Positions 52,137 through 62,019 are shown, counted from the stretch's first letter. The stretch: 64,000 nt of DNA from Nitrosopumilaceae archaeon (GCA_035631875.1 DASQHX010000011.1:1-64000); one strand, 5' to 3'. Notes: generated by a model not told the origin, from the letters alone. Translations and numbers: made by a program.

Positions 52137-55100
52137 ATGTACAACGAAACATTACGTAAAATAACTAGTCTATCACTATTAACAATACTTCTTACAAGCA
52201 CCGCTGCTTTTGCAATGCCAAACGCATTGCCACAAGCACATGCTTCAACAAATGCAAACTTGTTTGTCTCTGCCGAAAATTCACAGTTCAACAATTACTT
52301 TGCAGGTCCACAGGTAATCCAAGTAGTCATATCTGATCCTGATATTCAGAGATTAGATCAGGCTTATGGTGAACCTACTGTAACTGTCAACGGTAAGAAA
52401 CTGAGAATGGCACAGGCAACAGATGGTAACTGGTATGCTTACTTTGCAGATAGCAAAGAAGCTCAAATTGCTGACTCTACTTCTGGCGCAAAAGGTAAAG
52501 GCTTAGACTTTGGTGGCTTTTGTTCATTAGGATCTGCTGTAACCGCAACTGGCGTGGACTATTCGGAAACGAAAGGTATCGCAATTGCAAGAACAACAGG
52601 TTCTGGTGCATCAAACGGAACACAAAGTCCAGGTGCTACTGTAGGTACAGTATGTACTGCTGTCACAGGCGGTCAGCTGTCTAACCATGTAATAAGAGAA
52701 AACAAAACTCTTAACACACAAGCTCCAGGTAACAAAGCTGGTCAAATTTCTTCTGCATCAACTGCATTCGAATCAGCTTGGCCAGTAATTCAACTCTATG
52801 ACTTTTCTGGTTTCCCAGCAACTGTAACAGTTGATTATCAAAAAGCAGGTGGAGATCAAATCTCTACATTGACATTTGATAGAATTCCACAAAGTCTAGT
52901 AACAAGCTCAATAGACAGAACAGCATATCCAGCAAACTCACAAGTCTTTATTACATTAAATGATCCACAACTTAACGTCGACCCAACAGAAGAAGACTCT
53001 TGGACATGGGGTGCAAATGCCACAAACAGTACATTGTACTATATGGCATTCAACAGGAACGGTGCAGCTGACGCTGATGGTACAAAAGGTATGCAGAACT
53101 TAATCGGCAACCTTACGAACTTCATGTTCGACCACAACGGCAAATTTACACTAAACCCAGCAGCTCAAGGCGTCAACGTAGTTGACTTCCAAGGAAACGG
53201 TAAAGAAAAACTAATCGGAACTCAAAGAGGTCAAACCAATGCAGTTAGAACTAGTTCAATTGGACTAAACTCTGCACCAGTTACCTTTATCGAGTCAGGT
53301 GGTGTCAATACCGGTTCCTTTGTAACTTGGGACGGTGGTAAAAAATCAGATCTAGTAACATCAAACACTCTGGCAATCAGAGGCCAATCTGCTACTATAA
53401 GATACAATGATCAATCTACAAGTATAGTGGGTGGCTTTGGATTTGCAACATTAACAGAAACAGCAACCAATGGAACATGGGCATCTGGACAAAAGATCCC
53501 AATCACACTGGTTGATTCTGATGCAAACCTAAACTCAAAGATTACAGAGCATAGAGACTTGTTCAGACCAACAAACTATCAATCCACAACAGGTGGTTTA
53601 CCAACAATGACAATTGGAACTCCATTCTCAATTGCAAACGGTGCAACAAATGATATTGTAACCTTTATCAGAAATGCAACCGGCTTTGCACAGAGTGCAA
53701 TACATGGCCAATCTGTACTTGTAGGAACATTAGCAACTGGTCATACCTCAAACACAACAACTACTACAACTAATGCCGATACAGTAAATATCGAGCATAT
53801 TGCACTGGTAGGACCAACAACTGGTTCAACTAATAGCACTTTCACAATATCCAGAACTGGTGGTATTATCATAGATTCAGGCAAGACAGTCACTCAACTG
53901 TTAAGCACAGTTAATGACGACCTTGCAAATGATACCCAAAAGTTCAGAGGATTCAACTTTATCAACTACGACCTACGATCCCTTGGCACAAATGCCACAG
54001 GAGGAGTCGGTAACATCGGCATCTACTTGATTACAAATCCAGCAGGTGGCGGAATTCTGACTTCAACAGGTCACGTAGTTGGAAGTGGTGTAGGATTCAA
54101 GTTAACATCAATTGCAAACTCGACTAACCTTCAAGACTTCATAAACTTGAACGGTACAGCCGCGCTAGCAGGAGATGTACATGGATCTAAATTCACACCA
54201 GGAAAAGTAGCTAACGGTACACAAATCACTCTTAACCTCTTCCACAACATCGCGAAATCTGCATCAGTTGGTCTGTTCTTCAACTTTACCGGTCCGGTAA
54301 CACTTGATACAACAGTAAAACCAATTGCAGCAGACTTCTTCTCAATTGGAATCACAGGTGACGGCACTACTGCCCAACAAAGGATCAACAATGCCATCTA
54401 CAGATGGGAGCTTCAAGAGACAGGCGACAACACTTCTACCTTTACAGGTACGACAGAGTTTGTCATGCTCAACCAGCTAAACATCTTTGATCCAAACACC
54501 TACTCTGCATTGAGAGTAATCAACCATGAGGTTTACTTTGCAGCAATTCAAGATATGCTCGGTTCGGAATCTCGCGCACCACAGGCCACATATGAGGACC
54601 TGGGAGCTGATGGTCAATTCACGATCCTCTCAGCACAGCAAGATATTCCAACACATACCGGTGTTGTATCATTTGATAGCAAGACATACAAGATTGCAGA
54701 CACAGTCACTATAACACTAAACGATGCAGATTTGAACGTCAACAATGATCTTGTTGATATCTATACCACAGTAGCTTCGCCATTTACAACAGTAGGTGCA
54801 AAATCAATTGCAGCTGCTGGTGTTGATCCAGCAGCCGACACAGTCGGTAAAGCAGGTCTTGGCTTCTACTCTGATGGTAAGACAGCATTTGGACGTCTAT
54901 TAGATATCCAATTTGGTCAACAAGATGCTAGATGGTCAAACACTGGGTGCTTTGGCGCCAACTTGGCAACTCCACAGGGATTCAACCTTGGATTAGCTGA
55001 CACTGGCTTTACACTAGTTGAGACTGGTCCATCAACAGGTATCTTCACTGGTACCTTTGAGATTCCAGATCAACTTTGTGACAACTCCAACCCAACAGCA

Positions 55101-57479
55101 ACATCAGTTTCAACCGCAATCTCATCAGTAGGTCTGAACCTTAAGGTCAACTATGTTGACTTTAGAGATGCATCAGGCAAGAAAGTTGAGGTAAGCGACA
55201 ACGCTGGTGTTAGAGGAAACACAGGTTCTATCACATTAGATAAATCTGTATATCCAGTACCATTTGGTTCTATTGCGACGTCAGCATCTGTATTGAATGA
55301 CTTTAACATCCCTGCTAGTTCTGTAACCAGTATGAACGGCGTATTCCCATTACATCGTGATACTACCGGCGGCGGTTTGACATCGTCTAACACATTGAAC
55401 AATGGTGACACAATTGTGCACATCAGAGTCAATGATCAAGACTTTAACATATCAGCAGCAGGTACTGATCACATTGCAACTGGTATCGCAAGAGGTACTG
55501 ATACAGTGCACGGTCCAGTATGGGCTGTGATTAGCAGACAAAGTTCATCATCATTATTAGCATTTGCTGGAGGCCCGAACGTGATTACCGCTCATGCTGT
55601 TATCAAGACAGCACCAGCTAGTCCAACGGCCCCAACAGGTGCTGATGCAGCTAATGCAAGAGATCTTGGTCCAATGACCGAGATTGATCCAGCTTCTGGA
55701 ATATTCCAAGCAGACTTGCCAATTAGATTCACAGATGGTCCAGCCGCAAACGACTGTCCATCTCCATCTAACTTCCAAGGAGCTAACGGAACATATGCTA
55801 CAGGCTCTGTCGTAACAGACAGGTTTGATCTAGCACCAGCAGCTGGTACGCACTATTGTGTCAGACAAGGAGACGTACTAACCGTCTACTATAACGACAC
55901 AAACGATGCATCAGGCCATCAGCAAATAGTAACTGACTCAGCAACATTTGATCTTAGAAACGGTGTATTACAATCCGACAAGTCTGTCTACATCATTGGT
56001 TCGGACATGATCCTAACCTTGGTTGAACCAGACTTGAACTTGGACTCACAACAATCCGAGTCTGCACCACTGGATCTCGTAGAATGGGATTCACATGCAT
56101 TCAAGGGTACAATGGGTCCACTCGGAGCTAATCAGGCTAACTTTGACGCTAAACCTTCAACCTTTGTAGAAACAGGTAAGGACACTGGAATCTTCCAATC
56201 AGTAATCAAGATACCAAAACAGTTAGGAACTGGTACAGGTACATTACTTGAGAGAGGAGAACAGATCCACCTAGAATATACTGACTGGGGTCCAGCAGGT
56301 TCCAAGACGGTAGGCAAGAATAATCAGGATATTCAACTGACTATTTACACTTCCAACTTTGGAGCAACTGTTGAACTTGACCAGAAGGTATACACATGGA
56401 CTGACAGAGTTTACATCACAGTAGTCGCACCAGATCACAACTTTGATCCAAACTTAATTGACACCATTGGTAACAATGACTTGAACAAAGTCACTGTATC
56501 AACAAGAGGAAACTCCATCTCACCATACAAATTGGTAGAGTCTGGAGTTGACACAGGTATATTCACAGGTTATGTTATCTTAACTGGTAGCGCAACCTTG
56601 AAATCTCCTGGAGGTGTCGATGGTGCTGGTACCGAGCCAACAGGCGCCGGTCCATCCGGTGTTGGTCCAACAGACGGCTTCTTGCCATCTGAGGACAGCG
56701 ACGGTGTATCAGTATCGTTTGAGTTCACAAGAGATCAAACAGTAACTGGCTCAGCCCTAATCCGATGGAACATTGGTGAAATAAAGTGGCTTGAAGCAAG
56801 CTATCCAGCTAACGGTCAAGGAGTATTACAAATAGTAGATCCAGACATGAACCTTAATCCAAAGGCAGTAGACAAATTCGACACTAACGTATGGTCTGAC
56901 TCTGACTCTGGTGGTATCAAACTTACCATGACAGAGACAGGAGAAGCAACTGGAATCTTCCAAGGTACAGTGTACTTTACAACGAACTTCCAGTCTTCAG
57001 GTAACAGATTACACGTAGCAGAAGGTGACACAGTCACTGGCGAATACAAGGACAGAACACTGCCCGCTCCATACACACCAGCTGATCAGTTAAGATTGAC
57101 ATCGACAACATTCATTGGAACAGTAGTGCCACCACTCGAAAGAGCACCGGCATCTAACCCAAGAATCGTTGACTCGTTTGGCAATGCATTGACATCAGTC
57201 AAGGTCAACCAGCAAATCCAGGTAACTGCAGATTTGACTAACGGCCAAGACAGAGATCAGCCATTTGCATATCTAGTGCAAATACAGGATGCTAACGGAG
57301 TTACAGTCTCACTATCTTGGATCACAGGCACGTTAACTGGCGGTCAATCTTTGAACCCAGCACAGTCGTGGACACCAACTGCATCTGGCACATACACAGC
57401 TCAAATCTTTGTATGGCAGAGCATTGATAATCCAAACGCACTGTCGCCACCACTATCAACTACAATAACTGTAGCATAG
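52137..57479 (+). CDS. Major S-layer protein (thaumarchaeal type)
   Basis: 1780 residues; signal peptide MYNETLRKITSLSLLTILLT...AFA, cleaved near residues 27-38. The mature chain is a string of beta-sandwich domains marked by repeated acidic calcium-type loops (ITLNDADLNVNN, LVEPDLNLDS, VAPDHNFDPN, IVDPDMNLNP) and by [TV]ES/TG-x(2)-TGIF-x-G strands (at least five copies between residues 950 and 1610). Many N-glycosylation sequons; no C-terminal membrane helix is evident. Size, layout and Ca-site repeats match the S-layer proteins of Nitrosopumilus relatives. It forms the outer lattice of the cell. Its GC content and regular codon use look optimised for high expression. Strong TATA box upstream and a T-rich stop region downstream. 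Confidence 0.92.
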   Translation: MYNETLRKITSLSLLTILLTSTAAFAMPNALPQAHASTNANLFVSAENSQFNNYFAGPQVIQVVISDPDIQRLDQAYGEPTVTVNGKKLRMAQATDGNWYAYFADSKEAQIADSTSGAKGKGLDFGGFCSLGSAVTATGVDYSETKGIAIARTTGSGASNGTQSPGATVGTVCTAVTGGQLSNHVIRENKTLNTQAPGNKAGQISSASTAFESAWPVIQLYDFSGFPATVTVDYQKAGGDQISTLTFDRIPQSLVTSSIDRTAYPANSQVFITLNDPQLNVDPTEEDSWTWGANATNSTLYYMAFNRNGAADADGTKGMQNLIGNLTNFMFDHNGKFTLNPAAQGVNVVDFQGNGKEKLIGTQRGQTNAVRTSSIGLNSAPVTFIESGGVNTGSFVTWDGGKKSDLVTSNTLAIRGQSATIRYNDQSTSIVGGFGFATLTETATNGTWASGQKIPITLVDSDANLNSKITEHRDLFRPTNYQSTTGGLPTMTIGTPFSIANGATNDIVTFIRNATGFAQSAIHGQSVLVGTLATGHTSNTTTTTTNADTVNIEHIALVGPTTGSTNSTFTISRTGGIIIDSGKTVTQLLSTVNDDLANDTQKFRGFNFINYDLRSLGTNATGGVGNIGIYLITNPAGGGILTSTGHVVGSGVGFKLTSIANSTNLQDFINLNGTAALAGDVHGSKFTPGKVANGTQITLNLFHNIAKSASVGLFFNFTGPVTLDTTVKPIAADFFSIGITGDGTTAQQRINNAIYRWELQETGDNTSTFTGTTEFVMLNQLNIFDPNTYSALRVINHEVYFAAIQDMLGSESRAPQATYEDLGADGQFTILSAQQDIPTHTGVVSFDSKTYKIADTVTITLNDADLNVNNDLVDIYTTVASPFTTVGAKSIAAAGVDPAADTVGKAGLGFYSDGKTAFGRLLDIQFGQQDARWSNTGCFGANLATPQGFNLGLADTGFTLVETGPSTGIFTGTFEIPDQLCDNSNPTATSVSTAISSVGLNLKVNYVDFRDASGKKVEVSDNAGVRGNTGSITLDKSVYPVPFGSIATSASVLNDFNIPASSVTSMNGVFPLHRDTTGGGLTSSNTLNNGDTIVHIRVNDQDFNISAAGTDHIATGIARGTDTVHGPVWAVISRQSSSSLLAFAGGPNVITAHAVIKTAPASPTAPTGADAANARDLGPMTEIDPASGIFQADLPIRFTDGPAANDCPSPSNFQGANGTYATGSVVTDRFDLAPAAGTHYCVRQGDVLTVYYNDTNDASGHQQIVTDSATFDLRNGVLQSDKSVYIIGSDMILTLVEPDLNLDSQQSESAPLDLVEWDSHAFKGTMGPLGANQANFDAKPSTFVETGKDTGIFQSVIKIPKQLGTGTGTLLERGEQIHLEYTDWGPAGSKTVGKNNQDIQLTIYTSNFGATVELDQKVYTWTDRVYITVVAPDHNFDPNLIDTIGNNDLNKVTVSTRGNSISPYKLVESGVDTGIFTGYVILTGSATLKSPGGVDGAGTEPTGAGPSGVGPTDGFLPSEDSDGVSVSFEFTRDQTVTGSALIRWNIGEIKWLEASYPANGQGVLQIVDPDMNLNPKAVDKFDTNVWSDSDSGGIKLTMTETGEATGIFQGTVYFTTNFQSSGNRLHVAEGDTVTGEYKDRTLPAPYTPADQLRLTSTTFIGTVVPPLERAPASNPRIVDSFGNALTSVKVNQQIQVTADLTNGQDRDQPFAYLVQIQDANGVTVSLSWITGTLTGGQSLNPAQSWTPTASGTYTAQIFVWQSIDNPNALSPPLSTTITVA

Positions 57480-57495
57480 ACAAGAAACTTCTAAC

Positions 57496-57516
57496 TTTCC
57501 CTTTTTTCCTTTTTTT
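57496..57516 (+). terminator. T-rich terminator after the S-layer gene
   Basis: Two closely spaced pyrimidine runs (CCCTTTTTTCC then TTTTTTT) begin about 20 bases after the S-layer stop codon. Archaeal termination at poly-T tracts fits; no hairpin is needed. Confidence 0.55.
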
Positions 57517-57679
57517 GAAAACTCCTAACGAAAGTTATAGATAAATAAGAAACTGGTTTTTACGCATGGAAAATTGCTGTCAAAAATTCAATTTTACTGA
57601 TACTTTGATTTGTAATAAAATAAAATCATCACCTTAAATTATATAGAAACTTGCTAGATCTCTGAAAATCTTCAAAACC

Positions 57680-57688
57680 CTTAAATAG
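57680..57688 (+). promoter_or_regulatory. TATA box of the terminal oxidase operon
   Basis: CTTAAATAG, 28-36 bases before the ATG at 57716, in a 236-base gap that otherwise shows only AT-rich sequence. Confidence 0.55.
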
Positions 57689-57715
57689 AAAATTAAAACC
57701 ACGTCAAATTGATAA

Positions 57716-58024
57716 ATGAAGAGTTTCATTGCAATTTCAGTCGTTTGTTTAGTGGCTCTTGTCATCATACCACAAATTCATTTTGCTAATGCTGCCCTAG
57801 GAGGACAAGTTTCAGAAAAACAATATGTCAATATCAGAGCTGAAGTTTGGAATCTCTTTTTCAGAATGACAACAGCTGCCTTTACCGTTGGTGCTGTGGT
57901 TTCAGGAACTATGATCTGGCTGTGTTGGAGATTTAGAGAATCACATCCCAAAAATAAAGATTATAGAACCAAATGGGAGCATTTGGATGATCCAACATCT
58001 GGAGATCATGCAGGTGGTCATTAG
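57716..58024 (+). CDS. Cytochrome oxidase subunit II, N-terminal membrane part (split CoxB)
   Basis: 102 residues: signal-like N-terminus (residues 1-26, ending FANAAL), a conserved-looking helix (VWNLFFRMTTAAFTVGAVVSGTMIWLCWRF, about 45-75) and a polar tail. It resembles the first membrane helix and loop of a subunit II, without any copper ligands. The next gene begins on the base after its stop and carries the second helix and CuA site, so the two together equal one normal subunit II. First gene of the oxidase operon. Confidence 0.7.
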   Translation: MKSFIAISVVCLVALVIIPQIHFANAALGGQVSEKQYVNIRAEVWNLFFRMTTAAFTVGAVVSGTMIWLCWRFRESHPKNKDYRTKWEHLDDPTSGDHAGGH

Positions 58025-58450
58025 ATGAGTCACGATACATCAGAATGGGTTTTTGTTGGAATAGTAATTGCAATTCTAGTTTATGTTGGTGTGGATTCTT
58101 GGAATATTGAAAAACTTTTAGAAGATGTTCCCGCAGATGCAGAAACAATCAAGGTGACAGGTCAGCAATGGTTCTGGAGCTTTGAACATGCAGATGGAAC
58201 AAAAGAAGTCAGCACACTTCATCTCATAAAAGGTCATGCTTACAAATTTGAAATTTATTCAAAGGATGTAATGCACTCTTTTAATATTCCTGATTGGGTT
58301 GTGTTTCAAGACGCAGTTCCTGGAAGAGTTAATCATGCATGGTTTTCACCAGATCAAACTGGAACCTTTCCTATACAGTGCAGAGAATATTGTGGATTGT
58401 TACATTACAACATGAGAGGTTCACTTGTTGTGGAGGATAGCAAGACTTGA
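58025..58450 (+). CDS. coxB: Cytochrome oxidase subunit II, CuA domain
   Basis: 141 residues: one membrane helix (about 8-24), then the CuA cupredoxin domain. Ligands His84 (DVMHSFNIPDW), Cys119, Cys123, His127 and Met130 (CREYCGLLHYNM) are complete, with the aromatic GQQWFWSF stretch for electron entry. Short because the first helix lies on the preceding gene. It accepts electrons probably from a small blue copper protein. Confidence 0.94.
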   Translation: MSHDTSEWVFVGIVIAILVYVGVDSWNIEKLLEDVPADAETIKVTGQQWFWSFEHADGTKEVSTLHLIKGHAYKFEIYSKDVMHSFNIPDWVVFQDAVPGRVNHAWFSPDQTGTFPIQCREYCGLLHYNMRGSLVVEDSKT

Positions 58451-58496
58451 GCAAAAACATTTTATTAACTTTATCCAAAAATAAAGAGGAAACTAC

Positions 58497-60038
58497 ATGG
58501 TACTAGAGCTACAAAAACCACGACCTGTTTGGCAGATAATGTTTTCAACTCATCACACTGATGTAGGTTATCTCTATATCGTAACAGGCCTTGCATTTTT
58601 GATAATGGGCGGTGTCTTGGCACTGATCATTAGAACTCACCTATTCTGGCCTGGACAAGGCGTTTTAATTTCTGACTCTGTTACATTTAACAGAATATTT
58701 ACTGTTCATGGCACTACGATGTTGTTTTTGTTTGCACTACCGTTTGCTGCAGGAGTAGGAAACTATCTTGTGCCAATAATGGTAAGATACAAAGACATGG
58801 CATATCCAAAATTAAATGCGGTTGCATTTTGGATGAATCCAGTTGGCGGTGCACTCATCTGGCTTGGATTTGCTGATGTTACATGGATGGCATATGCCCC
58901 CTATTCAGTCATAAGAGCGCCAGGTCCGGCAGCAGACATGTGGATATTTGGATTAAAGATTTTGGGTGTTTCTTCAATTCTATCATCGATTAATTTTGTT
59001 GTTACAATTCTAAAGTGCAAGCACCCTGACTTGCCTCTACGAAAAGTACCATTGTTTGCATGGTCAATGTTGACAGTGTCCCTTATGACACTAGTTGCCA
59101 TGCCAACATTTGCAGCCGCACTTGTCATGCTGCTTACAGACAGATTAGGAGTTTCAGGATTTTTCAATCCGTCAGTGGGTGGAGATCCAATAGCATATTT
59201 GCATTTATTCTGGTTTACATTCCATCCCGAAGTCTACATATTTTTGTTGCCTGCAATTGGTATGATGTATGAACTTATTCCAAGATTTTCAAGAAAACCA
59301 CTCTTCAGTACGGGGTCTGGTGTCTTTGCATTTGTATTGCTTGGTATGATTGGATTTGCATCATGGGGTCATCACATGTATTCAACTGGAATGGACTTTA
59401 CAACAAAAACTGTATTCATGATTGGAACACTAGCTGCAGTGCCAGCATCAGGAATGCACGTCTTTAACTTTTTGGCAACAATGTGGGGTGGCAGAATTAG
59501 ATTTGCTGCACCAATGAAATTTGCCGTAGGTGGAATTGCATTATTCTTCTCTGCAGGAGCAGGTGGTGTTCTTAACACTGCAATGCCACTTGACTTTATC
59601 ACACATGGAACATATTGGGTAGTCGGTCACATGCACTTGTTCCTAACAGGTACAATTGCATTTGGATTTGTCGCAATGATGTACTACATGTTCCCACTAA
59701 TCACAGGTAGAATGTACAGTGAAAAATGGGCAAGTGTACAATTCATCTTGATGATGTGGGGAACAGTACAACTCTTCTTCACACAGCATATTTTGGGATT
59801 AGAGGGAATGCCAAGAAGAATTTATGATTATCCAGCAGATTTCACATCATGGACACAAGGAAACCAGATAGCAACAATTGGTGCATGGCTTTTAGGCGCT
59901 AGCTTTGTAATTTTCATAGCTCAGCTAATTTACTATGCTGCAAAGGGCAAGGAAGCTAATATGGACGATCCATTTGGATTGGGTGGAAAGTACTACTATC
60001 CATATCAGGCAAAAACGCCACATCACGTAGGATATTGA
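58497..60038 (+). CDS. coxA: Heme-copper oxidase subunit I
   Basis: 513 residues, about 12 membrane helices; reduces oxygen and pumps protons. Heme ligands His71 and His380, heme-a3 ligand His378 (VVGHMHLFL), CuB ligands His243 (with Tyr247 in HPEVY) and His292-His293 (WGHHMY). The D-channel Glu of HPEVY is present, but the K-channel lysine of the PTGIK motif is His321 (PASGMHVF), and the usual GHPEVY reads FHPEVY. Operon: follows coxB, precedes a cupredoxin. Confidence 0.96.
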   Translation: MVLELQKPRPVWQIMFSTHHTDVGYLYIVTGLAFLIMGGVLALIIRTHLFWPGQGVLISDSVTFNRIFTVHGTTMLFLFALPFAAGVGNYLVPIMVRYKDMAYPKLNAVAFWMNPVGGALIWLGFADVTWMAYAPYSVIRAPGPAADMWIFGLKILGVSSILSSINFVVTILKCKHPDLPLRKVPLFAWSMLTVSLMTLVAMPTFAAALVMLLTDRLGVSGFFNPSVGGDPIAYLHLFWFTFHPEVYIFLLPAIGMMYELIPRFSRKPLFSTGSGVFAFVLLGMIGFASWGHHMYSTGMDFTTKTVFMIGTLAAVPASGMHVFNFLATMWGGRIRFAAPMKFAVGGIALFFSAGAGGVLNTAMPLDFITHGTYWVVGHMHLFLTGTIAFGFVAMMYYMFPLITGRMYSEKWASVQFILMMWGTVQLFFTQHILGLEGMPRRIYDYPADFTSWTQGNQIATIGAWLLGASFVIFIAQLIYYAAKGKEANMDDPFGLGGKYYYPYQAKTPHHVGY

Positions 60039-60039
60039 T

Positions 60040-61023
60040 ATGAGTCACACAGAACACGACGCACCAACACTTAGGACATCCCCTAGAAGAATGGGTAAGA
60101 TGCTTGCAATTATTATTGGAATTCAGATTGTTGGCGGTTTGATATTTTTTACGCATTATGATTTCTGGAACTCTTATCTTCCCATTGCAGGGAAACTACA
60201 AGAACAAGGCGAAGCTAAAGCTGGAGCACAAGGAACTGCAACTGGAAAAGAAGTAGATGTTTCTCTAAAATTTGTAGAATCTCCTGACTTTAAGAATTAT
60301 GGATTTAATGCGCCTGTTGGGCAGACGGGAGCTAATCCTGAAGTAGATGCCAATGTAGGTGATAAGATAGTTTTTGATATCACAAACGGAGGCAAATCAT
60401 TTCATGCATTTGCAGTTACAGATTCTGAATCAGGACCTGGGCCAGCTATTGATGGCACTACCATCGGTACTGCTGATAATCCAATGAAACCAGGTGCAGA
60501 AGGAAAAGTTACATTTGTTCCAGCAAAGGCAGGAGAATATTATTACATCTGTGCAGTTCCAGGACATCGTGAATTAGGAATGGAAGGAAAAATATTAGTA
60601 AAAGAAGGAGGAGGAAAAGAATCAAGCTCTGCAGCATCTGGAGCAGCAGTTGCACCAACTGGTAACAAGGTAGAATTTTCTTTGAGTTTTGTTATGAGTG
60701 CTGATTTTAAGGATTATGCATTTAATGCACTTACTGGACAACCAGGACACAATCCAGATATCACTGTAAAATCTGGCGACACTGTCACAATTCATATCAA
60801 AAATGACAGTACATCATTTCATGCATTTGGTGTAGTTACAGATCCAGAAGATCCAAGTTCTGTTGTATGGAATGCTGCCTATAAGACTCCAGACAATCCA
60901 ATGAAACCACATGAGACTGGTGATGTTACTTTTGTTGCAGGTGCACCAGGTACGTATCATTACATTTGTACTGTGCCAGGTCATGCTGACTTGGGAATGA
61001 ATGGCAAGTTTATTGTGCAGTAA
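60040..61023 (+). CDS. Membrane-anchored tandem cupredoxin
   Basis: 327 residues: one N-terminal membrane helix (about 20-40), then two plastocyanin-like domains (about 70-195 and 213-327). Each has a full type 1 copper site: SFHAF..., YYICAVPGHRELGM in domain 1; SFHAF..., YHYICTVPGHADLGM in domain 2. The two copies are clearly duplicates. It sits between coxA and a heme A synthase-like gene, so it likely delivers electrons to the CuA site, standing in for cytochrome c. Starts one base after the coxA stop. Confidence 0.93.
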   Translation: MSHTEHDAPTLRTSPRRMGKMLAIIIGIQIVGGLIFFTHYDFWNSYLPIAGKLQEQGEAKAGAQGTATGKEVDVSLKFVESPDFKNYGFNAPVGQTGANPEVDANVGDKIVFDITNGGKSFHAFAVTDSESGPGPAIDGTTIGTADNPMKPGAEGKVTFVPAKAGEYYYICAVPGHRELGMEGKILVKEGGGKESSSAASGAAVAPTGNKVEFSLSFVMSADFKDYAFNALTGQPGHNPDITVKSGDTVTIHIKNDSTSFHAFGVVTDPEDPSSVVWNAAYKTPDNPMKPHETGDVTFVAGAPGTYHYICTVPGHADLGMNGKFIVQ

Positions 61024-61025
61024 TT

Positions 61026-61472
61026 ATGCATTTTAAATATCTAGCACTTGCTTCTCTTGTAATTTTATACTCGCTCATGTTTATTGGAGGATACCTACAA
61101 GCAAGTGGACAAGGTCTTTCTTGTCCAGAATGGCCATTATGTCCAAGTGGAATTCTTCCGTCTGCAGAATATTTGACAGAGTGGATACATAGATTGGTTG
61201 CAGCAACAACAGGAATACTAATTGTAGCAACCGCTATAGGAAGCTGGAAAGTAGCAGGCTCTAATACAAAAATAAGAATTACTGGAACTTTGGCTGGAGT
61301 TCTTGCTGTTGCTCAAATTACACTTGGAGCAATAGTGATTGATACTAAACTACATGCTGTAATTGTAGCAATACATAATGGTGCAGGAATTTTGTTATTT
61401 GCAATGACTCTTCTTACTACATTATTTGCATTTAGATTAACTAGATCTTCCACAATACAAACTAAGGTTTAG
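61026..61472 (+). CDS. ctaA: Half-size heme A synthase (CtaA/Cox15-like)
   Basis: 148 residues with four membrane helices, against about eight in bacterial CtaA. GGYLQASGQGLSCPEWPLCPSG is the CtaA signature with the paired cysteines, and EWIHRLVA carries the ExxxH ligand motif; HAVIVAIHNGAG supplies the second His pair. Half-length CtaA proteins that dimerise occur in other archaea. With CtaB at 15275 this gives heme A for the oxidase. The last 11 bases overlap the next convergent gene. Confidence 0.9.
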   Translation: MHFKYLALASLVILYSLMFIGGYLQASGQGLSCPEWPLCPSGILPSAEYLTEWIHRLVAATTGILIVATAIGSWKVAGSNTKIRITGTLAGVLAVAQITLGAIVIDTKLHAVIVAIHNGAGILLFAMTLLTTLFAFRLTRSSTIQTKV

Positions 61473-62019
61473 TTTTCATTTTTCGCTTTGTAATTACTGC
61501 CCAGATAATTAGTACAAAAGCACTCAAACCGCCTGCAGAAATTACATACAAAAAGATTGGTCCAAAGATGTTTACGGCTGATATGTTAAATTGGTAAGTA
61601 TACGTTTCACCATTTTTTCCAGCATCGTATAGATCCACTTCAACTACATGGTTTCCCGGTTCGTGAAAAGTATAGGTGGTATCCCATTGACCACTGTCAT
61701 GACTTTGAGGAGGTATTGTATCAATTAATTTATCATTATAGAAAATTCTTACTCCCATTCTAAAATGGTCGACTTCACTATTTTGTGTATTAAACGAATT
61801 AAGATAGTTAGTAGATTGTGCATAATTTAAAACTCTAAATTCAAGTTTGAATGGTTCATTTGCAGCTGGGATTTCAGGTATGGTCGCAACTTGTACCTCA
61901 TAATTTCCAATTGTCTCGTCATTAGAATTGAATTCAGAGTGTGCACTTGCACTCTGAATTGCAGGAATTATCAGAACACCTAAAAAAAGTAATAATAAAA
62001 GACAACCAGATTTTCGCAT
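61462..62019 (-). CDS. Exported protein with mature N-terminal His, C-terminal anchor
   Basis: 185 residues. A signal peptide (MRKSGCLLLLLFLGVLIIPAIQSASA) is followed directly by His-Ser-Glu-Phe; a beta-sandwich of about 115 residues (KLEFRVLN..., YTFHEPGNHVVEVDLYD) and a final membrane helix (about 155-178) follow. The mature N-terminal histidine recalls copper proteins such as CopC or PmoB, and the oxidase operon is adjacent, but no copper site is proven. Family not recognised. Confidence 0.6.
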   Translation of the reverse strand: MRKSGCLLLLLFLGVLIIPAIQSASAHSEFNSNDETIGNYEVQVATIPEIPAANEPFKLEFRVLNYAQSTNYLNSFNTQNSEVDHFRMGVRIFYNDKLIDTIPPQSHDSGQWDTTYTFHEPGNHVVEVDLYDAGKNGETYTYQFNISAVNIFGPIFLYVISAGGLSAFVLIIWAVITKRKMKTKP

